DNA of 64,000 nt from Notospermus geniculatus (taxonomy: Eukaryota; Nemertea; Pilidiophora; Heteronemertea; Lineidae), in contig NMRB01001416.1 in the NCBI GenBank assembly GCA_002633025.1, positions 1 through 64,000 of the forward strand, in the 5' to 3' direction. Below are positions 24,121 through 38,309 of the stretch, in pieces. Each line of letters begins with the position of its first letter. Positions within the stretch are counted from its first letter, which is position 1. Both the position numbers and the translations under genes were made by a program. The notes below the pieces were generated by a model, which saw only the letters and a list, made by a program, of their open reading frames with translations, ran no database searches and was not told the DNA's origin.

Positions 24121-24734
24121 CAGGGTGGTGGCTCAATCTGAAGTTCTCGGAGTTCAACAGAAAGGAAAATTTCAGGATGGATCAGGGTTAAAGTAGTTGG
24201 ATAACCTCGATCTTGTTGATATCAGACTAGACAAATTTTGACTTAAACTTTAACTACAAAAGACCCTACGACCTTCAACATTGAAATTGCAAACTCGGAG
24301 AAATTAGCTACAATAACAACAACATGATGTTTAATCAATTACAACAAACCCTGCTGCTCTGTAACAAACACGTTTCCAGTTTACGTTTAATATCACGGGC
24401 CCCCAGCAAAAACCAATAGGCTCGGATGATATGCTACAGATGTATGCTCCGTCGCTTAGTAACGCGGCTGACAAAAGCTCAGCTTGGAAGAAAACAGACG
24501 TTAGAGGCCTGATGTAAAAGGGGAACCCTCGGCATGACATTGTTGACGACGAAAGGTCATCTGCGTGAGACGACAGAAGTATGAGATGAGAATACACTGA
24601 TTGTGTCCGTTTGGTCCAGCGGGCCAAAACTGTTGGATGACCATCATTGTTAGGATTAATTCTTTGAAAGGTGGTTGGAAATGATGTTGTGACTCAGAGT
24701 GTCAACCCTGGGAATACGTACATACAAGGTCTTA

Positions 24735-24850
24735 GGGCCGTATGCTAGGGTTGGACTTCAGCCAGACTTAAAGTCTGACTTTTCTCAATGCTTCAAGCAT
24801 AGAGAAAGTCTAACTTCAGCTATACTTTAGGCTAAAGTCCGACTCGAGCA
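24735..24850. mobile_element. MITE with GGGCCGTATGCTAGGGTTGG end
   Basis: Begins GGGCCGTATGCTAGGGTTGG and contains paired GACTTNAGCCNGACTT / AGGCTAAAGTCCGAC arms and GCTTCAAGCATAGAGAAAG. A sister copy at 57727-57841 shares nearly all of this, and its left end has been amplified into a minisatellite. Confidence 0.65.
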
Positions 24851-25461
24851 TTGTTCACAGACGTTTACTGCACTAGACAAGCAGGCAACAGGCCAACATG
24901 ATCAGCAGCCCACAACGTTCTCTGTCATGTAAGATGACACGACTTTACCAATCTACATCATAAAGTGTTAACTGTGGGTATCCTATTCTCCTGCTATTCT
25001 TCCTAAATGACGGGAGCCGGGTGAAAATGGGAGGCTTAGCATAAAAACACGCTAGGCTTAAGAAATCTTGAAATAACAGAAGTGCTAAGGATGTCTAAGT
25101 TGGCAGGAAACTTAGGAAACAGTGAAACACGAGAATGTCAGCTCAGTGTGCGTAAAAACTTAGCTAGACCCGTTAGAAAGGCTTCTGTTGGCACTAATTA
25201 AGACTTTCATGTTGTAACATCAGCGTAAGCGAGAGATGCCTGCAGAAAATTCTCCGAGATCTGAAGCGTAACAGACGAAAATCAACTTTTTTTTGCACGG
25301 ATGGAATGTCTTTTCTGCTGTAAAGGATTTGCCCGGTGGGGATAATGAATATGACGGATGTGATTGTCTGCTTCGCTCATTTTGGTGGATGGGTTTAAAT
25401 ACCTATTTACCATTCTGGAAGCTTCACCACAAAAAAGAGAGGAGGAACTACAGAAATCTTA

Positions 25462-25579
25462 GGGCCGTACTCTAGAAGCTTCCTTAACTCTGAGGTTTAC
25501 CTTTAGCTATTGTTTGCAGGGCGGAATACAAAAGCTTAAAGTGGACCTTAGAGTTAAGGAGGCTTCTAGAATACGGGCC
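25462..25579. mobile_element. GGGCCGTACT foldback MITE with TTA target duplication
   Basis: Full-length family copy: GGGCCGTACTCTAGAAGCTT at the left mirrors GAGGCTTCTAGAATACGGGCC at the right, with GCTATTGTTTGCAGGGCGGA in the middle. TTA at 25459-25461 is repeated at 25580-25582, the 3-bp duplication expected of PIF/Harbinger-type transposition. Confidence 0.75.
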
Positions 25580-25584
25580 TTAGT

Positions 25585-25830
25585 GAGATCATCTCTGTGA
25601 GCCATGTCTGTGAGCTCAAATCTATGTGTGCTACCTCATCTGTGAGCTCAAATCTATGTCTGCTACCTGATCTCTGCGAGCCATGTCTGTGAGCTCAAAT
25701 CTACGTGTGCTACCTCATCTATGTGAGCCATGTCTGTCAGCTCAAATCTATCTGTGCTACCTCATCTATGTGAGCCATGTCTGTCAGCTCAAATCTATCT
25801 GTGCTACCTTATCTATGTGAGTCATGTCTA
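25585..25830. repeat. About 47-bp tandem repeat
   Basis: The phrase GTGAGCCATGTCTGTCAGCT then CAAATCTATCTGTGCTACCT recurs five to six times with drift. It starts immediately after the MITE at 25462-25579. Confidence 0.8.
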
Positions 25831-26711
25831 CCTCATTTATAATGTGAGTTTTATGACCGTGACTGTTCTCAGATGCAATTTCCAATCTGACATGAATTTG
25901 TATGTGTGCTGCCCACTTTAGGAGTGCATGTCAGTGAGTTGATCTTACTTATGATCTTGTAGTCATAAATCTGTGGCGTGCTGTCAGCTTCTGGCACGGC
26001 GTACAAGCTTTTTACCATTCATTTCATAAATATTGATATCTAAAGACCCAAAAGTCCATCGGTTCAATATATCAGCGGTTAATATCACCAATCCCTAAAA
26101 TGGCTCTAGCTTCGCACCCCCTGGATCATAGGGGGTTAAAACTAATCCTGTCACATCTCTCCAGTCTCCATCAAGGCACGAGTTATTTATAGTCACACCA
26201 ATAGAATCGTGCGATTCAATAACACGCCGTCCCATGACATTTGTCCATTTTCAGCTTCAATTAACCCGACTTGTAGGTCACAACTTTTGGTCATCTATCA
26301 CATCCAACCATTAACATATAACTAATGTGTTTAATTAATTTCAACTTTGCTAATTTGGAAATCAACTATGCTATGGTGATGGTGGGCCAACTAGCCCTGT
26401 TCAACATGCTATGGTGTTACCATGGAGACAGGCTGCTACAGCGAGACATGGTTTGTATGTGTGTACTACACCCATACCTTAACCCTATCTATGTATTCAT
26501 AGCCACCGTACCGCTATACAATAAACACTGTAATTTCTATAACATGATAAAACTTCATCTTTTTAAATTATCAACACAGAAAAATTTTCGTCTCGCTTGA
26601 TTCTCAAAGCAGACGGTGAAATTCATCTCTAAGGAATGAATGCAATCAACAAGTGGCCCCACCTGCTTTCAGAAGGACACAAATCGACAACCTTGACAGG
26701 GTCTAAAGCAG

Positions 26712-26952
26712 GCAGCACACCATGGAATGTGAGGGGGATAGCACAAGCGATTTGATCGCCACAGAGCAACATCGCCTGTTGATGCCAGGTGTGCGGTGGA
26801 CAGCGATGCGTTGAAGCTTCTCACCAGCGATGATTGCCCAATATCAAACAATACCAAAACCGATATCGCCTAGCCTGCGGTGGCTGGTGGGAAGATTGCT
26901 GGCAATCAGATCGCTTGTGATATTGCCATCGTATCCCCTCAAATGTGAAATC
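26712..26952. mobile_element. Foldback element
   Basis: GGAATGTGAGGGGGATAGCA then CAAGCGATTTGATCGCC near 26723-26760 pairs with GGCAATCAGATCGCTTGTGA ... ATCGTATCCCCTCAAATGTGA near 26904-26948. Arms are about 45 bases with small gaps. Confidence 0.6.
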
Positions 26953-28495
26953 CACACAAGCGCTGCTGGAAGAAGCATTATAGACCAAATGGTCACATGT
27001 TGTTAAACATTTCCATTAGGGTATACCTATAGTCCCTTTAAGTTTGCAATCTGAGCTCAACAGTTGCCTGCAGGAATAAAATTCTCAAGTTACATTCCCC
27101 GCTTACTGCGCTATATAAGGACAATCTCCTAAAGCTAACCTAGAACCCAGGTGGCTAAATACGTCAGACGTTAGCGTCATCAACATCACAATGCCATGTT
27201 CAAAACTGCGGAGAAAAAGGGGTACCCAAGTAACCATGGAGATTTGTAATTCTGTACCAGTATTAACGTCGCCGTTGACAAAAATCAATTGCCGAGAATT
27301 TCCAGTTTGACTAATCATAACCTGACAAGGCTCTGTTGACAATATATTGGAATGTCTTTGAAATTATTGACTTTTCAAATATTGATCTGAAGTGGATGTT
27401 GGCACGAGCTCACACGCACCTGTTCTAAAGTTCATAGGTGGAGGGGTTGGTTCGGGATAAATAGCTCAGGGACATAGTCGACCTGAAGCCTTTTTTCTGT
27501 TGTGTCTTGAGGGCGTTGATGAATACTGGGAGTTGGCCACATTTGGGTAACATATGATTCTGTCTTTTTTAAAAGAAATATAGCCATGACCTAAAACAAT
27601 GGGCGAGGTCATGTTTGCTGGTGTGTTAGTGTTAGTGTGAGCCGTCTCCCTGGCCACCACGACTGCTAAAGGTCTTCGTGATTAAAAACCAACAAATTTA
27701 TTAGCCGAAGGAGATTTTACGGCCAGGATATTATATATGGGCAATCCAACAAGAGCCATTTTTCATATTGGACAATATAGATGGAGTTGAACAATGTCGG
27801 AGTAGAGTATTGTACATTAGGCGGACATATTACATTACAATCTGGGTTGCAGCCAATGACATGAAGTGTAGCAGAGATTTATTGGCTAGAGATTTGAATT
27901 TTCAATGCCCTTAACGCTTTCGGGCAGTTTTAGACGAAGCAAAAACACTTTGTGTAAATTGGTCACGTGTCGTCCGATTTTTATGCCCATGCATCTCCCA
28001 CACAGAACCACGTGGGATTTTGACGCGTAATAATCCCATGCAGCATTGCATCAAAGTCCCACGTCATGCTGCTTCAACTCCACGGACAAGTACGTTTCAC
28101 TTGTTCGTCTTGTCCACCAGGAAAGTGCATGTGGAAAATCATGCAAAAGTGCATCATCTAAAATGGTCTTAAGAAGGTGAGGTTTCAAGGTGTTGATGGG
28201 GTTTTTGTCTGAGACGGTCTTAATGCTAGTGGAGATCCTCGTACCACAAGTAACACTAGTAATCTTTCATTGATTGGCAAGTCCTGTGATCCTCACGACA
28301 AGTCTGATTGAGCACTCACCGCATCCAGGAAATCTCATCTACGACTGACATCTGTGATATTCACAGGGATTGCGGCACTCCCATTATGCCTAGCAGAGCC
28401 CCCTGCAGCCGCTACAAATAAAATCACCGTACCGCTGTGCTGTTGTAACGGAGACTCTCATTAACAACCAGCACAAAGAACCTCTGCGTGTATGC

Positions 28496-28830
28496 TGCGA
28501 TTCAGAGATGGTGAAAGCCCAGAAGTGTAATTCCTCCACTTCTACTAAAGCTTCTTTATCTATGTCCCCGCTCGTCCAAGAGAACATCCATATACACCAT
28601 CAACACAAAGACCGTCAGCTGCACATCTGATTCAGAGATGGTGAAAGCCCAGAAGTGTAATTCTTCCACTTCTACTAAAGCATCTTCATCTCTGTCCCCG
28701 CTCATCCAAGGGAACATCAGCATCCACCATCAACACAAAGACCGTCAGCTGAACAACGGATTCAGAGATCCATACTTCTGGTGAAACACCAGAAGTGTGA
28801 TTCCTTCATTTTCATGGCATCTTCGTCGTT
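28496..28830. repeat. 130-bp tandem repeat, about 2.5 units
   Basis: TTCAGAGATGGTGAAAGCCC is at 28501 and 28631, with a diverged third start at 28761. The next 270 bases (28840-29110) hold a second, longer-period duplication around CTGACACTGACCACTTTAT. Confidence 0.8.
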
Positions 28831-29269
28831 TACATCCCGACTCGCTAACATCAGAATCGTTTTGCTTTTTCAACTCATCTGACACTGACCACTTTATTGC
28901 ACATTACAACCACCATAGCTACATAAATCTGGGTATTTGAGGGTGGCCACGTGCTAGCACACGTTCGGCTATCAATTGTACAAAAACACTGCGAAAGACT
29001 TTCACTGTAGCTTTTTCATCTCCATCACGGCTCCAAGCAAACATCAGAGATGTTTTTGCTTCTTCAGCTCATCAGACACTGACCACTTTATAGCACAACA
29101 CAACCACCAAAGCTGAATAAATCACACTTGAGTTGCCATTGTTGCCAACCACATCAAGACAGTCATCGTCGGACTTCTCACAAATTGTCCTGCTATTGGT
29201 TTTCATCTCAGCGTCAAGCAAGTGATACATTCTTTTTGGACTCACCCACTGAACATCAATGATACATAG

Positions 29270-29320
29270 GTCACGCTATAAATAGATTTGAAGAGGGCTT
29301 CGTCTTCAGCGAGTACTGAG
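29270..29320 (+). promoter_or_regulatory. TATA-like element, possible core promoter
   Basis: GCTATAAATAGA at about 29275 is a good TATA match, and CTTCAGCGAG lies about 30 bases downstream where an initiator would be. No recognisable gene follows, so this may be chance in AT-rich DNA. A similar CTATAAATAGC lies at 18421. Confidence 0.15.
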
Positions 29321-29624
29321 AATAATGATTGACACAATTGGTAGAATATACGGCGACGCGGCGATCGGGATCAATTCCTACTTCACCGCAATCTGATATT
29401 AATTGGAACGAGAGAATGTGGCAGCCGAACTTGTGATGGCGCGACAACAGATATAAGACGCGGAACGTGATAGGCCATCGGGAACGACATGAAAAATGAT
29501 ACCTGATGGGGATTCACAAATCATATTTCATTCGTATCTATATCTGTTTTTCAACGTCTTGGAGGCTGTCAGAATACTAGCACATACGTGTAGGAAGCAC
29601 TGGCACCTTGGTCAACTGAATTTT

Positions 29625-29955
29625 ATGGAGGAGGAGGAGGACCAACAATCAAGGAGGAGGACCAGCAATCAAAGAGGAGGACCAGTAATCAAGGAGGATC
29701 ACAGACCAGTAATCAAGGAGAACAACCAGTAATCAAAGAGGAGTGCAGACCAGTAATCAAGGAGGATTGCAGACCAGTAATCAAGGAGGACAACCAGTAA
29801 TCAAGGAGGACAACCAGTAATCAAGGAGAATTGCAGACCAGTAATCAAGGAGGATTGCAGACCAGTAATCGAGGTGGAGGACCAGTAATCAAGGAGGATC
29901 ACAAACTAGTAATCGAGGTGGAGGACTGCAGACTAGTTATCAAGGAGGAGGACCA
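29625..29955. repeat. AGGAGGACCAGTAATCAA minisatellite
   Basis: Units of 17-24 bases built from ACCAGTAATCAAGGAGGA, some with an inserted TTGCAG, repeat about 15 times. The plus-strand frame 29496-29732 runs into it and is not considered a gene. Confidence 0.85.
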
Positions 29956-31129
29956 ATGATTGCTTGGGCTGATGTTCTTCTTGTCCTAATACATGTACAT
30001 CAGAAACTGGATTGCCCAGAGAAAGTCTGTGTTGAAAAAGAGAATCTCATCTCCATGACATGAAGAATGGGGATGTTATCCAGAACCTCAGACGGCAGAA
30101 GGAGACACTTCAACTTCCAAATGCCGAAGAGTACAACACATGCAAATTCCTAGCGAGCTGAAGGCAAGCAAAAATGGATTAAGTGTGATTTATCTGATCA
30201 GAATATATATTAGGTATAATAGCAGGTAGATTAATATCATCAGGTTGATAGGAAGTAATGCATAAATCAGTGGCATAAGTCCGTGGTGAGGTTGGGTAGT
30301 CAGAGGCTCGGTGGGCAAGTGGTGGACGTGCCGCTCACAGGAGTAAATCTGGACAGGAAGTATGGATAACAGAGCCACGCTCTGGGGAATAGGTGTTCGT
30401 GGCACAAACATTGTTGATGATAGCATTGTATGCGCCAGTCACCCACCCCCATGGAAATCCTCCATGGCTGGAAGGATAGGCCGTGCTGGGTTACTGGGGG
30501 TAGAGTACAATATCAGCCTGACTACTACCTGACAAGAGATTCGCAATGGCCTGATTCGGCCTACAGCAATGTTTAGCAATGACTCCACTTTTAAAGCCTA
30601 CTCCAACAGGAGAATCATTGCCAAACTTTGTCTTAGGCCTAATTAGGCAATTGTGAAAATCCACTAATGTTCCAATCAGACTGACATATTGTGTGAACGA
30701 ACTGAAATGGCTTTTGACTCAAAGAAAGAAAAGTGGAAGGAGGCAATTTAAAAACTTGAAACTAGACGAAGCAGACACCAACAATGATAGATCAAATGTG
30801 CAAAAACTAAAGAAGTGAAACTAATGAAAGAAGCTGTCGAGACCCCGAATGAAATATGGCTTCCAAATTCTTCTCAATCCATTTCACATCAATTTATCAG
30901 CAAGCTTTGAGACCCAAGAGAAAGGCGTATTGATAGAGGAGAATCATTTGATTTAATGACGGTATGAAGACATAGGACAAAATGGCGGCATTTTGCGATG
31001 TATCGCATCGGCAACTGATTTATCATGTGCACCATTTGTACTCCTAACTTGTAACTTATCTGTTGTGCAAGACTTGAGCAAGTAAGGAGCAATCAGTCAC
31101 CACAGTGGAGTCGAAATTGAGGACAATCT

Positions 31130-31475
31130 TGGAATCTGATGTTGGTCATTCAATCTCTATTGACTTTGGTGTTGGTCATTGAATCTCTTTTGACTTGGGC
31201 ATTGGCCATTGAATCTCTATTGACTTTGGTGTTGGCCATTGAACCTCTATTGACTTTGTTGTTGGCCATTGAATCTCTATTGACTTAGAGATTCAATAGC
31301 CATTGAATCTCTATTCACTTAGAGATTCAATAGCCATTGAATCTCTTAATAGGCCTACTTTGGTGTTGGCTGTTGAATCTCTATTGACGTTGATCTTGGC
31401 CATTGAATTTCTATTGAGCTAGGCATTGGCCATTGAATCTCTATTGACTTAGGCAATGGCCTTTGACTTTCTATT
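31130..31475. repeat. About 30-bp minisatellite (TTGGCCATTGAATCTCTATT)
   Basis: Roughly 11 units of TTGGCCATTGAATCTCTATT plus GACTTTGGTG. Around 31285-31350 an inverted AGAGATTCAATAGCC segment is inserted twice, so the array contains local inverted symmetry. Confidence 0.85.
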
Positions 31476-31529
31476 GGCGAGAAGACTGTACTAATTACCA
31501 ATTCTGTTGAATGACGGATGGGCTATCCT

Positions 31530-31655
31530 ATATTATTGCACACGTGTGGGGACCAAAATGGGAACATGTGCACCTCTGGCATGATAAATGGAAGAATGAT
31601 TGACAATGATATTGCCCATTTTGATCCTCATATTGTGCAATCATATTGCACATTG
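31530..31655. mobile_element. Dispersed repeat with TTATTGCACA-type ends (copy 1)
   Basis: Shares ATTTTGATCCTCATA, ATGGAAGAA and terminal TATTGCACA motifs with 42212-42335 in the same order. The ends are inverted (TATTGCACA / TGTGCAATCATATTGCACA), suggesting a short inverted-repeat element. Confidence 0.55.
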
Positions 31656-32710
31656 GGCACTTAAAAGGTATTCAAAGCCTGATTTTGGCCCATGGCCTTA
31701 GAAGCCACATTTTAGGGTCAAAACACGACAGGTGGAATGCCTATTATGGTTCTACAATGTGTCTGTGCATTACCATCTGATATGCACAACACATTTGACT
31801 GTATGACCACACAGCCTGTCGCATTTATTAATATTGCATGGTCGGCGATCTCCATTTGAGAGCTATAATATGCATCCAAGGGTCATAAAGTGATATTAGA
31901 CAAATATGAATATATACACATGGACTGCAGTGGTGGTTAAGGACGGCTTATGCTGGAGATATGGAATGCGATATGTGTCCCACAATGCAATTAAGTTGCT
32001 AAAGTGGGTGAAACAAATGGAGGAACAAGGAGATTTTGATGATACCCCAAGATATCTACACTGAAAGGGGTTGTTTTTTTCCTATACCATCAAACCCAGG
32101 CTGATGGGGCAGGGCACGAGTAGTAGCCTACATTCTTACTGCTGCACAGTATCAATGGCATTACATCATTACCCCAGTCACAACAGACATTACTCCAGTC
32201 ACAACAGAAACCTTTCTGGGGACATCACTTGATCGTTAAGCTCAGTTGAGAGCTGGCCAACACAGTGGCAACTTGACTGAGAGACTAACCCACAGCCCAT
32301 CAGATACAAGTCCGAAACTCTCAACACTATGCCACCTTGCTCATCCACAGGAGATCTATTTACAAAGCATGCCATCAGCAATGCCATCAACATGAGCCTC
32401 AATGGACCTGCCACCATTTTTTTCTCGGTCAGTGAAGAGCCATATTGGAGCAATCCAAAGGAGAGTCATTGTACAGCATCCACATCCTTGATGCCGTCAA
32501 CATGAACGTCCTTGGTCAGATGATTTATCATGCGAGGAGCTAGGACATGTGATCTATCATGTAATGACACTCTAGAGAAGGCAACGTCACGGCGTATAAC
32601 GTGAGTTGATATGAAATAACGGCACGCTGGTGTTTACTAATGATTGCCAATCTCCATGGGTTAATTTGAAGGACACCACTTGTATAGAAATGTGATAGCT
32701 GCCTGCAGAT

Positions 32711-33071
32711 GCATTAAATGAGCATGATTTTCAAGGGTTGGCAATGTGAAAGCTGTAGGGGCATTTAATAAGCATGATTTCTATGGTGAACAATATGATG
32801 GCATTGTGGAGGAGGCATTAAAGAAGCATGATTTCCAAGGTGAGCAATACGATGGCTTTGTGAAAGGTGCACTAAAGGAGCATGATTTTTAAAGGTAAGC
32901 AATGTGACAGCTGTGTGCAGGGAGCATTAAAGGGGCATGATTTTCAAGGGTAAGCAAAGCAATGTGATAGCTGTGTGCAGGGGAATTGAAGGAGCATGAC
33001 TTCCAACAGTGAGCAGTAGATATTGTAAAATTGTATGCAGGGGCATTAAATGAGCATGATTTCTTGAGTAA
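32711..33071. repeat. 50-60-bp tandem repeat, about 7 units
   Basis: GCATTAAANGAGCATGATTT recurs with linkers resembling CAAGGTAAGCAATGTGATAG. The minus frame over it encodes a repeat of about 18 residues and is not treated as a gene. Confidence 0.8.
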
Positions 33072-36000
33072 GTTACCACCATTGGTGTAACAGGCCAACA
33101 GGTGACAGTGTTGCTGATGAGAGAGTGAAGGAATGTACAACTAAAGATACGCTCAACGTAACATTACTGAGGTAAATCCCTTTTTTGACTTTAAAACGGC
33201 AGTTACCAAGCGAACACTGAGTTCATTGAACGTACTAGCTAAACCTTAAAACGTTCTTTTTGGTGAAAAACTGTGAATATTTCACTTCAACTGCGAAAGG
33301 CAGTTTATACCAAGCTTGAGTAGGCAGTTTTACAAAGGTCATTGAATTTCAAAGCTCTTGAAAGCTTTGAAGGAAAGATTCAAAGAACATTGCCAACCAC
33401 GGAGGGCATTTGGCAAAATGCCGAAATCTAATCCAAATAAACACTGAATGTATCGATAAACGCAGCCTTGAAGCATGTATCATCAACAGTAATCGAAATA
33501 TCAGTGGCCAAGGATGCTATTTTGAGAATCCCAATGTCAACTGGAGATATTGGGACTGCAAAAGATATGTTCTTGACGCCATAAAACCTCATCTAATCCA
33601 CTCCTGGTGGCTTGATGCTAACACACAATGTCACACACGAAACCATTAGCAAGTCACATACAGTTAGCCTGAGATGAAATGGTATGTCTTATATATAAAT
33701 GTCCATCTGTGTATTTATATCACATGATAAATGATGTATAGATCAGCCAAAGGTGTGGAACGTGAACTGAGAATACCTTTGAACATGGAATATATTACAT
33801 CTTATGAGTACATGGCAGATTAACGTGTCATACTTGGACCTACAGCATGGCAACGATATCTTTTTCTTCTGATATGTTTGGCTCAACTATTCTGATGACA
33901 ACCATATACTTGGCTGTGCACCATGTTGCTTACTTCCACGCTGAAGGCCAACACGCCACTGCTTGGCCATAAGGGAAATCCTGTTTGGCAGGTGGGCTAG
34001 GCCATGCCATATAATGGGAGACAGGGCAGACCTGTCAGAGACAATCGTATCTTCAATCCCGGTGTGATTGCTTTTCTCTTCCAGCTCAACATCCAATATG
34101 TGCATCACCAGAACCATTCAGCAACACCTGAAAACCCAGCATGGTTTGTTCGGAGTAGATGTTTTGCAGTCTCAGAGTTTTGCATCATTACCGGTAACTT
34201 ATCTAGTCTCAGACACATTTCTGAGGCACTCAAGGAACAGCCACCTAATTTGGTATGCAATGGAGACAAATCTTCTATGAAATCAATTGAGTAGCACACA
34301 AAAGCAAGATAATAAGCCAGTGCAGCTATTCGGTCCTGAAACAACACCGAGACAAACGTTGAATTATTGAATGGTGGTGCAGCCGTGCGGCTCGTGTGAG
34401 AGGTACGCTCGTCTGCTGTGACGTCGTAATGAGCATCTGGGGACCAAATAAACGGAGAATGATTATTTTGGCCACATGATGGGCCTTTAGGGAATATGAA
34501 CAAACGCAGTTCTCTATTCTGACAGGTGACTCGGTTGGTTTTTGCTCTTGAAAATGTTGATGAACGCAACTGACTCTTTGTGAGGTCGAGTGGACAGTAC
34601 GGAGTCATTCAGAGAGGTGAAGTAGTCTGTACTCGTCGGTGAGCAAACAGAGAGATGTTGATACACATATGATTTAAGGTGCAAGCAGCAATGGTTGTAC
34701 AAGGAAGGGTGCCCTCAGCAAATGTTGCGCCTGGAAGCGTTGGGCCAAAGAAAGGGACCATTCATTAGGTTTTCCTTAATGTAACAAGCTTCAGACTAGA
34801 GGCACCATGGACGCGAACCACTCAGCCTTCTGGACCAGTGCGTTGGCTGGTTCCCTAACCGTCCTTTGGGAATTCGAAATCAGTCGACTAAAAGAGCAAC
34901 AAGTCTTGCTGAGTATGGCTTTGTAAGGGTCCTAGGTCGTGGCAGGATGGGTAAAAGTGCCATTGGTGAAGTGGTTCAGGTCTCTGAAGAGGGAGTCGGA
35001 AGGTCCCTCGGTCAAGTCTACTGTTGGCATGAGCCAAGTAAGTGTCTTTGCCAGTGCCTCAAGCCCACGTGACAAAAGGCACCTCGCTGGCAGAGTAGGC
35101 ATCTGTGTTTGTGGAGTGCATAACCCTGGTTCGAACTTCCTCTCTGGATTCGCAGAGACCTAGTTTTACACAAGTCCACGGACGTCGCCATGGACTCCTT
35201 CCAGTGCAACACCACGTTTTCCTCCATCTCAGTTGGAGACAAATGGATCTGCCAATAAACCATCAGACATCCATAGATATCAATACCTAGACGTGAGGAA
35301 TTAGCATAGTAGTACCGACTGAGATACCACTAATCATGAATAAGAAATCTTCCTGTCGGAGCAAGAAGAGGATCCGCTGATCAAATTGAGCTGATGTTCC
35401 AAATTGATTTTCGTGGAATGCCCGGAATTGTCAGGCAAGGGATGAAGATATACCTGTTTATATCTGATCGAATAATATGTCTGGCACGGTTCACTTCTTT
35501 CAGTGATGAGACCAGAATGTTTTTGACACCGCCGAGGTTGACGTCTATGGGTGACCTGGACACATCTTTCTTTCTAATAGAGCTGAGGTCTGTGGGGAGA
35601 GGTGACGTCAAATGCGGGACCTAAGGGGTCAGCTGAACTTACGGCTGACTGCACTTCTTGAAATCCCCTGACGTCAACTGTGGAACTTGATTTCCGATGT
35701 AATCTCGCAAAATTCAAAGGGGCGCATTGACCGTTTTTGTAAGATTTGTGGTTAGTTCACGGTTTGAGGTTTGAAAGTGCCAAGAAGTTGATTGGATAGA
35801 AATGTGAAGGGACATTGGAGTCATATTTGGCAGTGCCTGTGAAAGAAAGGTTGAAACTTGTGCATGGTCATATGGTCTGTTTCTAGACAAGTGACGATTT
35901 CGCTGAACATGACAAAATCCATAGCCAAATGGGCAAAATATCAGATAGTATGACTAAAAGAAGATGCCAGAGGGTGACGTGGGCTGGATTGGGCCAACAG

Positions 36001-38309
36001 CTACGTGCATCAGAAATGGTAGAATGACAGGGTACGTTTTCTGCTTCCTCCCAATCAGATGAATAATGAGGGTATGAAAACCAATTAGCTCCGCCGTGTC
36101 CCTTCCGGACATCGCTATCCAGCGACACGAGACTTTTTCTGTGTTGCAGCATGAAAGAGCACTCCTTCTCCTCCAAGTTTCCTAAAATAGAATTAATCAA
36201 TGATGGGTGATTGGAGTGGCTGCACAAGATGGTATGCTGGTCAATCAGCACATCGGCAGATGAGCTACCGTTTGATACAACGTTCTTTGGAGAGGTGTTG
36301 CCACTTTTTTGTCATTTACTGACTTGTGTTGCAGCTGTCTTGCGAAGGTTAGGCGGCAAAAAGTGAAGGCAAGGAAAGCAAAAAGTAGGACAAGAATTCT
36401 AGGGGCATATTTATTGAGCTTCTTGCCCAAGGACTTGCAACTGTGTCAATTCTTGTTCCATCGTTACGGCTTAATCATGGTGATGAGGAAAGGGAATCCG
36501 TGGACTGACGGAGCCCCATCCACCATGGCTTTGTGAATAAGGTCCATGATTCTGAAGGAGAACTTTGGTGATCCTGCACTTTGGAGTTTTCTTACGGAAG
36601 TTGGGCAACTGTGGGCAACAGAGTCATTGGTGAAGGCATAAGCCAAGGCAATCAACAACGTTGAATTGTCTTTTGAAACCCAAACTCACAGCCTGTTTCC
36701 ATTCCGGCCCATTTTCTCTACATTGGTTCCTCCTGTGGTTTGGGGCGAGTGGTACCATTTTCACAGGCTTTCGTACAACCCACAATTTTGCAAAGTATTC
36801 GGCTAAACCAATGAAGGACTCTTCAACCCAGTGAAAACCACACCGCTTACCGAAATCACGGCAGTAACGGCCGTCGTGGAAATAGGCCAGTAGACTGTAG
36901 CTTGATCCAAGTATCAGGGGTGTGGAATGGAAAGAACCATAAAGAGAGTTAAACACGAGCTCCCAATATCTGAACAACTAAGGGGTTAAATTCTACGATC
37001 CAATCCCAGATGAGAGAGTTTCCGCTCGTGTGGGATGATATCAGACTGATGGGCATAACAAGCCAGATATTACCTCGACCATCAATCGCTCACCCAAATG
37101 AAAGTAATCAAGGTATGATTATGGGCTGACATTGCTCCTGAACGCTCCATGGTTAATCATCAGGACCAGTCTTGTAATCATCACATCAGAAAAGACATAC
37201 TCTGAGATCCGGAAGCAAGGACTGGGGGTGTCACTGTCTCGTTTCTACGGTCTTCGACTTGGAGTCAGCGTTCTAGACTCACCCCTTTTTCAAGGTGCAG
37301 TAGACCTCTTAGTAAGGACACACTTTGAGCTGACGTTAGCAGTCTGTGTACTGTACCCCTAGTTACGGCATTTCCTTTATAGTGTAGTGATTGGTGCATT
37401 GGCCTCCGAGGTGAAGTTAAACAACGTCCACATCACTTTTTTTGTGATTCACATTGTAGAGTGCGTCTGACCGGTAAGAACTTTGGCAGGATGTGGACTC
37501 AGACATCTTAAGGTACTCATGCACCAGGTTTGTGAACTGTAGGCCAATCTCTTCATGAGTTGAAAGCCAAAATCTCAGGTCTTGATTTCTCAAGTTCCCA
37601 TGACCACTACTTCAGTTGGATGATTGGCCTAAAGTGTGCAGCATGGATAGAGGCCATACAAAGGTACCTCTGCATCACATATGAAGACTCTAGGTAAAAA
37701 GTTTTGTGTGATAAGATTAGAGTGATTCTTCACAACTTCTAAACAATACTTGCTAATCGGACTAAATGGCTGCCTAAAATAGCACCTTAATAAGAGAGTG
37801 GGTACAGTTAACAGTGCAGCAGGGATGAAGTAATGGCACAAAGACGTGATCCATTCTAACAAATTAGTCATCGCACGGGGGAGTATTGGAACGGAGACAT
37901 CCATGCCACTCCTCGGCAATTATGCTTAATTTATATCCTTTATTATGAAACCACCTGTTTGATTCTCAGAAGGTTGTATTTTTTTGGAAAAGGTCAGCAT
38001 CGACGAACTGTGCTCGCTCGTGTTTCACACAAGGTGACTTCTGTTCCGACACTCGGCAGTAAAGCTCCGAATTATAGATTTTATGAAGAAAATCAATGAG
38101 ATACCATGTAGAATTGGACACGAGTGAGCGATTTTAGCTTCACTGATGTCGTCAAAGGCAGAGAATTCGCTTGAAATGATCAGAAATGTGACAGTTGACA
38201 GAGGTGTTCGTCGTCGTTTGACGACATTCATGGACGATCAATCATATGGGCCATTCATCATCAGCGTTTGAATGATTATAACACTTGGAAAGTCAGGTGG
38301 TCTGATGCA

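Noticed and set aside
29625-29955. Regular short repeats that might suggest a CRISPR array
   Set aside because: Repeats are contiguous with no unique spacers and the DNA is eukaryotic. The same applies to the arrays at 51480, 54380, 57447 and 59345.
34105-34608. Longest non-repeat open frame in intron 2 (167 codons, minus)
   Set aside because: No recognisable domain, amino-acid mix looks random, and other frames in the same place are also open on both strands.
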